Source of the DNA: Acidobacteriaceae bacterium
GTDB lineage: Bacteria; Acidobacteriota; Terriglobia; Terriglobales; Acidobacteriaceae
Length of the DNA: 47,440 nucleotides
Direction: 5' to 3'
NCBI GenBank assembly: GCA_003165075.1
Contig: PLSM01000139.1
Location: 88,008 to 135,447, forward strand
Shown: piece after piece, positions 1-6,870 of the stretch
Layout of the letters: each line of letters starts with the position of its first letter
How positions within the stretch are numbered: position 1 is the stretch's first letter
Translations under genes and position numbers: made by a program
The notes under the pieces: generated by a model
Database searches by the model: none
Told to the model about the DNA's origin: nothing
What the model saw: only the letters and a program-made list of their open reading frames with translations

Positions 1-961
1 TCTTGATTTCGTTCAGCGCCGCGTAGAGGGTAGTGGTCTTGCCCGAGCCGGTGGGACCGGTGACCAGCACCATGCCGTAGGGCTCACGAATGTAGCGGCG
101 GAAACGCCGCAGGTCTTCATCGGCGAAGCCCACCACATCCAGCGTCAGGGTGCGGAACTTCTCGCTCATCGACTCTTTATCGAGCACGCGCAGCACAGCG
201 TTTTCGCCATGCACGGTGGGCATGATGGAGACGCGAAAGTCGATCAGCCGGCCCTTGTAGCGAACGCGGAAGCGCCCGTCCTGGGGCACGCGGCGCTCGG
301 CAATGTCCAGCTCGCTCATGATCTTGATACGGCTCAGAATGGTCGAGTGATGCTCGCGCGCAATCGGCGCCATGGCCGCCTGCAGCACGCCGTCAATGCG
401 GTACTTCACCACCACCGAGTCGTCCATCGTCTCGATGTGGATATCCGAGGCGCGCCGCTCCAGCGCGGTAAAAATCGTGGTGTCCACCAGCCGGATGATG
501 GGGCTGATGTCCTCCTCGCTGGTCAGCTTCTCAATGGAGATGCTCTCGTCTTGGTTATCCTCGCCCGTAAGCACGTCGAAGGTGAGTCCTTCGCTGGCTT
601 CGTCCAGCACGCGCTGCGACTGCTCAGTCTTCTTCAGCAGGTCGGTGATCTGCGAAAGCGTGGCCACCCGCGCAATGATGCGATGCCCCAGCAGTCCCGC
701 AATCTCATCCAGGATCATCAACTGCGAGGGGTCGCTGACGGCGATCACCAGCGCATCGTCCTGCTGCTCGATGGGGACGAAGTTGTAGCGGAACATCAGC
801 TCCACCGGCACGGTGCGCAGCAGGTCGTGCTGCATCTTGAAGTGCTTCAGGTCCACAAAGTCCGCGCGATAGCGCCGCGCCAGATTCTCGGCTTGGACCC
901 GCTCGTCCTGGCTGCCGGGAAGCGGTGCATTGGGAACGGAAAGAAGTGTAGAGTCTGCCAT
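1..961 (-). CDS. gspE: GspE/PilB-type secretion/pilus motor ATPase (3' end cut by window)
   Basis: Cytoplasmic hexameric ATPase that powers a type II secretion or type IV pilus machine. About 320 codons are visible on the minus strand from ATG at 961. The first ~150 residues look like the T2SSE_N/MshEN domain; then comes the ATPase domain, with segments such as SDIHIE and a Walker A GPTGSGKTT at about residues 302-310. The Walker B, Asp and His boxes and any Cys4 zinc motif lie beyond the left edge. The gene follows gspF with a gap of only 6 bases, so the two are very probably co-transcribed and their products contact each other. GspE and PilB cannot be told apart from this piece. Confidence 0.93.
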   Translation of the reverse strand, partial: MADSTLLSVPNAPLPGSQDERVQAENLARRYRADFVDLKHFKMQHDLLRTVPVELMFRYNFVPIEQQDDALVIAVSDPSQLMILDEIAGLLGHRIIARVATLSQITDLLKKTEQSQRVLDEASEGLTFDVLTGEDNQDESISIEKLTSEEDISPIIRLVDTTIFTALERRASDIHIETMDDSVVVKYRIDGVLQAAMAPIAREHHSTILSRIKIMSELDIAERRVPQDGRFRVRYKGRLIDFRVSIMPTVHGENAVLRVLDKESMSEKFRTLTLDVVGFADEDLRRFRRYIREPYGMVLVTGPTGSGKTTTLYAALNEIK

Positions 962-967
962 GGTGAA

Positions 968-2170
968 TTACCCCTGACCTCCGGCGGTCTGCCCCAGCGA
1001 GAAGATGGGCAGGTAAAGCGAGATGAGGATGAAGGCCACCACAATGCCCATGAAAATGAGAATTGCTGGTTCAACCAGGTTCAATGCGGCGGTCAGCGCG
1101 GTGGCCACGTCCTCCTCAAAGAACTCGGCCACTGAATTGAGCATCTGCGGCAGCGCGCCGGTTTGCTCGCCTACGGTGATCATTTCCGCAGCCAGGTCAG
1201 GAAACACCCCCGTATTGTCGAGGGACTCGGCCAGGCTCTTGCCTTCGCGCACGGTTCCGATCGACGACAGCACGGCCCTCGAAACCCGCCGTGAGGAGAT
1301 GGAGCGAGCCGCCGTCTCCAGCGACGGTACCAGCGGCAGGCCGCCAGTCAACAGAGTCGAAAGGGTGCGCGAGAACAGCGCTACCTGGTACTTGAGCCAG
1401 ATCTTGCCGAAAACGGGAAGCTTGATGCGGAACGTATCGATAAAATCCCGTCCCCGCTCGGTGATGGAGAAGCGGAAGAAGCCGCCGCCGGCAGCCAGGA
1501 TCACCAGCAAAATCCATACGATGTTGTGCTGCGTCCACTTGCCGAAAGTGAGCAGCGCAATGGTCATGGCAGGCAACTGTGAGCCCATCTGGTCATACAA
1601 CTCGGCAAACTGCGGCACCACCACCGTGAACATGAAGATCAGTAGCCCCGTCACCAGGGTCAGCAGCACACACGGGTAGATGAGTGAGGCCACCAGCTTC
1701 TTGCGAAAGGTCAGCGAGACACGCTGGAAGCTCACATAGCGTTCCAGCACCTCTTGCAGATTGCCTGAGCGTTCGCCGGCCAGCAGCGTAGTGGTGTAGA
1801 TAATCGGAAAGCCGCTCTGCGCCTCAAAGGCGGAGGAAAGTGCTTCGCCCGTCTTTACGCGGGCCGCAACGTCATTCAGTTGGCCGGCAAAGTGAGCTTG
1901 TTTCTGGTTCTTGGCGAGCATCTGCAGCGAACCAAGAATGGGTAGCCCGGCGCGAATCAGGGTAAGAAACTGCTGATTGAAGATGAGAAACGGCTCCAGC
2001 TTCACCTTGCGCCGCCGCATTCCCGTCATGCCGCCTCGGGCGCGCACAGAGAATACGTGATAGCCGGCATGGACAAAGCGGGCGCGCAGCTCCTCGGCGG
2101 TAGCCGCCGTCTGCACCTGCTCCTGCACGCGGCCGCGCTCATCGGCCAACTTGATGACGAACTCTGCCAT
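968..2170 (-). CDS. gspF: GspF/PilC-type inner-membrane platform protein
   Basis: Polytopic inner-membrane protein that forms the platform of a type II secretion or type IV pilus assembly machine and couples the ATPase to pseudopilus growth. 400 residues, the normal family length. Two T2SSF domains are visible (about 65-190 and 270-390), each followed by hydrophobic helices (around 165-190, 215-235 and the C-terminal 370-390). Typical motifs are QFLTLIRAGLPIL, LAGERSGNL and the second-copy MITVGEQTGALP. The ATG at 2170 gives the usual short N-terminal cytoplasmic part. gspE follows 6 bases downstream. PilC is the equivalent name in pilus systems; the context does not decide between them. Confidence 0.93.
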   Translation of the reverse strand: MAEFVIKLADERGRVQEQVQTAATAEELRARFVHAGYHVFSVRARGGMTGMRRRKVKLEPFLIFNQQFLTLIRAGLPILGSLQMLAKNQKQAHFAGQLNDVAARVKTGEALSSAFEAQSGFPIIYTTTLLAGERSGNLQEVLERYVSFQRVSLTFRKKLVASLIYPCVLLTLVTGLLIFMFTVVVPQFAELYDQMGSQLPAMTIALLTFGKWTQHNIVWILLVILAAGGGFFRFSITERGRDFIDTFRIKLPVFGKIWLKYQVALFSRTLSTLLTGGLPLVPSLETAARSISSRRVSRAVLSSIGTVREGKSLAESLDNTGVFPDLAAEMITVGEQTGALPQMLNSVAEFFEEDVATALTAALNLVEPAILIFMGIVVAFILISLYLPIFSLGQTAGGQG

Positions 2171-2250
2171 AGATCTGCTAACCCGGCGCGCACTCCCGGC
2201 GCCACCGGTTTTCCCCTAGGCCTCCGACCGGCTGTTTCCGTACCAGAAAT

Positions 2251-2281
2251 GGGTGCCCCAGGTTCCGATTTTGGGACCTGG
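2251..2281. repeat. Dispersed palindromic repeat, copy 1 (GGTGCCCCA core)
   Basis: Starts GGGTGCCCCAGGT and contains an inverted repeat whose arms read CCAGG(T)TCC and GGGACCTGG around a short T-rich loop. It is nearly identical to the element at 3993-4024, and the GGTGCCCCA core recurs in inverted orientation at 42924-42932. It lies in the 277-base gap between the divergent gspF and capA-like genes, where no gene was found. REP-like behaviour is inferred. Confidence 0.7.
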
Positions 2282-2447
2282 AATACCACAACACTTCAGA
2301 TACAAATTCACGCCGTCTGAGATCTAGATCACACTCACTCACAAGGGTAACAGTCTCACCGGCCCGATAGACGCAGAATTGCTCCCAAGCGCTCGCTGCC
2401 TCAATTGCATAAGCCCGGCCCGTCACAATCAGAACCGCCTTCCACCC

Positions 2448-3893
2448 ATGTATCCTTATTGCGTACCCTTGAATGAGCAAACGAGGTTGGAATCTCGATT
2501 GAATCACGCGATACACTGGGCGATAGCAAAGGGTCGGGTGCAGGCCGCGCGCAAGAATGCCCAGCGCAACCACTGGCGCCTGGCTCTCGCCGGAGCCGCG
2601 CTGCTGGCCGTGGCCGCAGTCACCCTCTCGCTCGCCGGATTTCACGGCGGGCACCGTGCCGCGGTTGCGCCCTACCCGCATGATCTCGCGCAGGTCAGCT
2701 TTGCTGTGGCCGGCGACGTGATTCCCCACGAAGCGGTGCGTGCCGCCGCTGCCTCCGCCGGGCAAGACAGCCAGGGCTGGGCCTCGCTCCTGAGCGACGT
2801 GAGCGACGTCTTTCATGGCGCGGACTATGGCTTTGTGAATCTTGAAACCCCGGTTGCCCCCGCCCACTCGCACGGTTCCAAGCCCTTCATGTTCGATGCG
2901 CCGATCGCCTTGCTCGAGGGGCTCAAAGCCGATGGCATCAAGATTGTTTCCTTCGCCAACAACCACGTTATGGACCAGGGCTGGCCCGGATTTGCCGAGA
3001 CCCGCGACCACCTCCGCGAGCAGGGCCTACTCTTCGTGGGCTCGGGAGACACCGTCGCGCAGACCTGGCAGCCGGTGATTGTCGAAGCCAACGGCATCAA
3101 GGTGGGCTGGCTGGGCATGACGCGCTGGCTCAACGGCAACCGCAACCCCGACAAGGACGACCAGCCCCACGTGAACTTCTTCCCCTATCCGGGCGAGTCG
3201 GGCGGCGCTCCGGGAATGGATGAGGCCGGCGTCATCGAGGCCGTCAAACAGGCCCGCGCCCAGTGCGACCTGCTGGTCGTTTCCATTCACTGGGGCACTG
3301 AGTACGCCCCTGCGCCAAGGCCGGAAGACGTCGACATGGCGCATAAGATGCTCGATGCAGGAGCGTCGGTCATCGTGGGCCACCATCCCCACGTTTTGCA
3401 GCCTGTCGAGACCTACCGCACCGCCGACGGCCGCGACGCAGTCATCTTCTATTCGTTGGGAAATTTTCTGTCGAATCAGTCACGCAACTATGTGGACGGC
3501 CTGATGCCCGACAAGGACGGCGATCCTCGCGATTCGATGATTGCGCTCTTCTCCGCCGTGCGCAAAGATTATGGCCCGGCCGGTGTGCGGGTCGAACTCG
3601 GTCATGTGGCGATCCTGCCTGTATGGGGCGAGAACAACCGCAACGAACTAGCCAGCGGTCACAGCAAAACCACTATGATCCGCCCAGTCCTCATTGACCG
3701 CGAGATTCCGCGGCTCCAGGCCCGGCTGGATGACCTCAACAAGCTCACAACACCGCTCACTGCGGAGCAGAAGCAGGAGTTTGTCGAGGTCACAAAGCAG
3801 CTCAAGCTCCTGGATGACCGCCGTGGGCAACTGCTTGCGCGCACCGGCGAGGAATACGTCACCGAACCCCCGAAACTTGCGCCAAAACCCTGA
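2448..3893 (+). CDS. CapA-family (PGA synthesis type) metallophosphoesterase-like protein
   Basis: Member of the CapA/PgsA family, whose founding member takes part in poly-gamma-glutamate capsule synthesis or export; the substrate here is unknown. ATG at 2448 is preferred over an upstream in-frame start at 2379 because the extra 23 residues are not family-like. Product of 481 residues: a cytoplasmic N-terminus, one membrane anchor at about 44-64 (LALAGAALLAVAAVTL), then the calcineurin-like CapA fold. Motifs in order: VAGDVIP, NLETP, FANNHVMDQG, SIHWGTEY, GHHPHVLQPVE and FYSLGNFL, which together carry the metal-binding residues. The C-terminal ~60 residues are charged and helical. No capB/capC partners are present, so a capsule role is not supported by context. 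Confidence 0.88.
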   Translation: MYPYCVPLNEQTRLESRLNHAIHWAIAKGRVQAARKNAQRNHWRLALAGAALLAVAAVTLSLAGFHGGHRAAVAPYPHDLAQVSFAVAGDVIPHEAVRAAAASAGQDSQGWASLLSDVSDVFHGADYGFVNLETPVAPAHSHGSKPFMFDAPIALLEGLKADGIKIVSFANNHVMDQGWPGFAETRDHLREQGLLFVGSGDTVAQTWQPVIVEANGIKVGWLGMTRWLNGNRNPDKDDQPHVNFFPYPGESGGAPGMDEAGVIEAVKQARAQCDLLVVSIHWGTEYAPAPRPEDVDMAHKMLDAGASVIVGHHPHVLQPVETYRTADGRDAVIFYSLGNFLSNQSRNYVDGLMPDKDGDPRDSMIALFSAVRKDYGPAGVRVELGHVAILPVWGENNRNELASGHSKTTMIRPVLIDREIPRLQARLDDLNKLTTPLTAEQKQEFVEVTKQLKLLDDRRGQLLARTGEEYVTEPPKLAPKP

Positions 3894-3939
3894 GTCGCGC
3901 CGGCAAGGACTCAGCAGCCAGACGGCCACCAATCTCTGC

Positions 3940-4644
3940 TCAATAGCCGTTCGCCACCAGCCACGCCTCGGTCAGCTCCAACTCCGGCTTCCGGGTGCCC
4001 CAGGTCCCTGTTTTGGGACCTGGGTTCTGAAGCATCTGCGCATAAGCCAGCTTCACCAGCACATCCGCCTCCACGTTCACCGGCGCGCCCACGCTGAGCG
4101 TGTGCAGGTTCGTTCGCCAATACGTCAACGGCAGAATCGCGATGGTAATTGTCTCGCCGTCAAAGTCCGCGATGGTCAGGCTGATGCCCTCCACGGCCAC
4201 CGAACCTTTGTGCACCATCCACGGGCGCACATTCTCCGGCACTCGCACCTTCAGCGTCCAGTCCGTGGTCTCTTTATCAAACTGCGCGCTCGACTCCGGA
4301 ATCACCGGGTCCAGAGCAGTCATCGTTCCGCAGCCGTCCACATGGCCCTGCACGATGTGCCCGCCCAATGGGCTCCCTGCCGCGGTCGGCAACTCCAGGT
4401 TGACCTTTGCGCCCGCCGCCAGCGAACCCAACGACGTGCGATCCAGCGTCTCCTGTGCCAGGTCGGCGTGGAAGTAAGTCGGGTCCACGTCCAGCGCCGT
4501 CAGGCACACGCCGGAGACGCCCAGCGAATCGCCCTCGCGCAGCCGAGCCGCAATGCCCGGCGCCTCCACCGTGAGCCGCCGCACGCCCCCCGTATCCTTC
4601 AGGCTGACCAGCGTGCCCGTCTGCTCAATAATTCCGGTAAACAT
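3940..4644 (-). CDS. ribE: Riboflavin synthase (alpha chain)
   Basis: Converts two 6,7-dimethyl-8-ribityllumazine molecules to riboflavin plus the ribitylamino-pyrimidine, the last step of riboflavin synthesis in the cytoplasm. Starts with the family signature MFTGIIEQTG and has two lumazine-binding barrels (about 1-95 and 100-195), with GHIVQGHVDG and GSVAVEGISLT. At 234 residues it is longer than the usual 195-220. The excess lies near the C-terminus, where about 11 residues (NPGPKTGTWGTR region) are encoded by a dispersed palindromic repeat read in frame, followed by an end (LTEAWLVANGY) that looks native. No other rib gene and no obvious FMN riboswitch is adjacent. Confidence 0.95.
   Translation of the reverse strand: MFTGIIEQTGTLVSLKDTGGVRRLTVEAPGIAARLREGDSLGVSGVCLTALDVDPTYFHADLAQETLDRTSLGSLAAGAKVNLELPTAAGSPLGGHIVQGHVDGCGTMTALDPVIPESSAQFDKETTDWTLKVRVPENVRPWMVHKGSVAVEGISLTIADFDGETITIAILPLTYWRTNLHTLSVGAPVNVEADVLVKLAYAQMLQNPGPKTGTWGTRKPELELTEAWLVANGY
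3993..4024. repeat. Dispersed palindromic repeat, copy 2, inside ribE
   Basis: Near copy of 2251-2281. It contains the perfect inverted arms CCCAGGTCCC and GGGACCTGGG with a TGTTTT spacer. It lies within the 3' part of ribE and is translated on the minus strand without interrupting the frame. Confidence 0.75.
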
Positions 4645-4717
4645 GGTCTTATTCTAAGGGAATAGGGATCAGTAGGTCCGTGGTTAGCTGCTGCCCTTGG
4701 TATAGACTGAGGCCGAA

Positions 4718-5266
4718 ATGATTCCAGTTGGCTATTTGGCAAAGCGTAGCTGCAAGAAGCCTGAAGCGCTTAAGCTGCCGAACGTCGTCGATGTTTATTC
4801 CGTTGGCAGTTGCGTGAACGATGATTTCGCGGATTACATCGATTATTGGAAACATAACGGTTACTGGCTATTTGATTCCCCCGAAATAATCCGGGCTGTC
4901 GCACGGGAAAACTCCATCGACCTGCAAGGTGCGATGTTGTTCTACTACGAAGTCTATGAATTAGAGTTCACGGGTGAAATTTGGCGATCATTCTCTCCCG
5001 AAACATCATTACCAACGAATATCGCTCAGCCATCCCAAAAAAAGTTGGAGGGTTTTGACGTGGTAACCTTCTACGTCGGTACCGCACCAGAATGTTCTCC
5101 ACTCTCCTGCAACAGCTTGGCGAAGAAACTCCCTACAAACTCCCATTGTCTCTTCGAGTCCTTCAGCGAGGCTGAAACAAGCCTGAATTCAGGCAAGTTT
5201 GCGGGGGCAGAGCCGGGGCCGTATCGCATCTTCGCGGTGTATTCCGTCGATTGGCCCACTCCCTAA
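4718..5266 (+). CDS. Hypothetical protein, AT-richer than neighbours
   Basis: 182 residues from ATG at 4718; a purine-rich stretch (GACTGAGG) precedes the start. No domain is recognised. The protein is acidic and aromatic-rich, lacks a signal peptide or membrane helix, and carries several Cys/Ser-rich stretches in the second half (for example ECSPLSCNSL). It has the look of a small immunity-type or SMI1-like cytoplasmic protein, but that is only an impression. Base composition is visibly more AT-rich than ribE and the tesA-like gene on either side, which suggests recent acquisition. It may not be expressed with any neighbour, since ribE diverges from it and the next gene converges. Confidence 0.6.
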   Translation: MIPVGYLAKRSCKKPEALKLPNVVDVYSVGSCVNDDFADYIDYWKHNGYWLFDSPEIIRAVARENSIDLQGAMLFYYEVYELEFTGEIWRSFSPETSLPTNIAQPSQKKLEGFDVVTFYVGTAPECSPLSCNSLAKKLPTNSHCLFESFSEAETSLNSGKFAGAEPGPYRIFAVYSVDWPTP

Positions 5267-5364
5267 TTCCTAATCCCTGTCATTTCCCAGGGATCCCTCA
5301 ACAGCGAGTACAACCCCAAATCATTCTTATCGCGCACTCCACCTTTGAACCTTAAGGTGGCCTG

Positions 5365-5988
5365 CTACCTGTTGTTCAACAGGGGCTTGAGAGCGGGGAG
5401 GAGGGTGTTGGCGATGATTTCGGAGCCTTTGGCGGTGGGGTGGATGCCGTCGGCCTGAATGGAGCCGGGGACGCTGACCAAATCCTTGTAGATCATGGGA
5501 ACAAAGGCGACGTGGTGCTTTTGGGCGAGGTCGCGGAAGACCTGGTCGAAGGAGTGGATGTAGTCGGGGCCGTAGTTGGGGGGCAGGGTGATGCCGGCGA
5601 GCAGTACCTTGATATGCGCGGCTTCGAAGGCGTCGAGCACCTGGTCCAGGTTGCGGCGTGTCAGGTCGAGGGGCAGGCCGCGGAGTCCGTCGTTGCCGCC
5701 AAACTCGACGATGACCACGGCAGGATGAAGCGCCAGAATGGAGCGGAGGCTGGCGGCGGCGTCCTTGGTGGTGGCGCCGCTGGTGCCCATGTTGGTGACT
5801 TTGTAGCGGAAGCCGCGGCGGTCGAGGTCGCGCTGGAGCGCGGCGGGGAACGCCTGAGTGGATTGGAGGCCGAGGCCTGCGGTAATGCTGTCGCCGTAGC
5901 AGACCAGCAGCGGCCGGTCGGCGGCGCACAGGGGAACGGCCAGTAGAATCAGCACAAGTGAAACGAGGAGGGAGCGGCGAACGTCCAC
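5365..5988 (-). CDS. tesA: SGNH-family arylesterase/lysophospholipase (TesA-like)
   Basis: Exported esterase/thioesterase of the TesA family, expected to hydrolyse acyl esters in the periplasm. 207 residues: an N-terminal signal peptide (about 1-23, ending PLCAAD), block I GDSITAG with nucleophile Ser34, block III GGND, and block V DGIHP with catalytic Asp180 and His183. Length fits TesA (about 200). It is divergent from the ABC ATPase/FtsX pair that follows, the same arrangement as tesA-ybbA-ybbP in enterobacteria, so a shared promoter region (about 5989-6147) is likely. Confidence 0.9.
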   Translation of the reverse strand: MDVRRSLLVSLVLILLAVPLCAADRPLLVCYGDSITAGLGLQSTQAFPAALQRDLDRRGFRYKVTNMGTSGATTKDAAASLRSILALHPAVVIVEFGGNDGLRGLPLDLTRRNLDQVLDAFEAAHIKVLLAGITLPPNYGPDYIHSFDQVFRDLAQKHHVAFVPMIYKDLVSVPGSIQADGIHPTAKGSEIIANTLLPALKPLLNNR

Positions 5989-6147
5989 AGGATAAGTGTA
6001 GCTGGAGGAAGCCAGCTGACAGCCGACAGCAAACAGCTAACAGTACATAGATGATAGTTAACAGAGCACAAGGGAGTCGGGAATGAGCGTGGGATATGTG
6101 CCCCAATTCTTTTGGCGAGTTGAGACGTTTGGTTGGGAGGGTTGCGC

Positions 6148-6870
6148 TTGATTGAGGTTCGGGACGTAAAGAAGTGGATTCAGAACGGGACGCGGCGGGT
6201 GGAGATTCTGAAGGGAATCTCGCTGAGCATTCCGGCGGGGCAGTTTGTGGCCATTGTGGGCGCGAGCGGGAGCGGCAAGAGTACGCTGCTGGGGCTGCTG
6301 GCGGGGTTGGATACGCCGAGTTCGGGCGAGATCTGGCTGGACGGGACGCCGATTCACAACCTGGAAGAGACAGAGTTGGCGGCGGTGCGGGGGCGGAAGA
6401 TTGGGTTTGTCTTCCAGTCGTACCAACTGATTGCCACGCTGACGGCGCTGGAGAATGTGCTGCTGCCGTATGAGCTGAACATGGAAGGCAGCGGACTGGC
6501 GCAGGCGCGGCGCCTGCTGGACGCCGTGGGGCTGGGCGAGCGAATGGAGCATTACCCGGTGCAGCTTTCAGGCGGTGAGCAACAGCGGGTGGCGCTGGCG
6601 CGGGCGTTTGTGGTGGAGCCGCCGATTGTGATGGCCGACGAGCCGACGGGAAACCTGGACAGCGCCAACGGGCGCCTGGTGCTGGATCTTCTGCTGGAGC
6701 GCAACAGCCATGCGGGCGCCACGCTGGTGCTGGTGACGCACGATGCGGAAATCGCCAGCCGCGCGGATCGCAGGATTGTATTGAAGGACGGAATGGTGGT
6801 GGAAGACAGTTTGCCCTCCGTGGCGGAGCCCGTGGTGGCAGCGGGTGCGGAGCCGCGCGCGAATGGCTAA
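6148..6870 (+). CDS. ybbA: ABC transporter ATP-binding protein (YbbA/LolD-like)
   Basis: Cytoplasmic ATPase subunit of a MacB/LolCDE-class ABC system; it pairs with the permease encoded next. Contains Walker A GASGSGKS (about residues 38-45), Q-loop FVFQSYQL, signature LSGGEQQR, Walker B VMADEPTGNLD and the H-loop VTHD. The frame is open from TTG 6133, but GGGAGG at 6135-6140 is well spaced only for the TTG at 6148, giving about 240 residues starting MIEVRDVKKW. It overlaps the permease start by 8 bases. The context with a divergent tesA-like gene points to the YbbA branch rather than LolD. Confidence 0.93.
   Translation: MIEVRDVKKWIQNGTRRVEILKGISLSIPAGQFVAIVGASGSGKSTLLGLLAGLDTPSSGEIWLDGTPIHNLEETELAAVRGRKIGFVFQSYQLIATLTALENVLLPYELNMEGSGLAQARRLLDAVGLGERMEHYPVQLSGGEQQRVALARAFVVEPPIVMADEPTGNLDSANGRLVLDLLLERNSHAGATLVLVTHDAEIASRADRRIVLKDGMVVEDSLPSVAEPVVAAGAEPRANG

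Noticed and set aside
2178..3011. 277-residue minus-strand frame covering the 5' part of the CapA-like gene
   Set aside because: Gly/Arg-rich shadow of the plus-strand gene; part of it is the translated palindrome (SQNRNLGHP).
4645..4717. FMN riboswitch ahead of ribE
   Set aside because: The leader is too short and shows none of the conserved RFN stem blocks.
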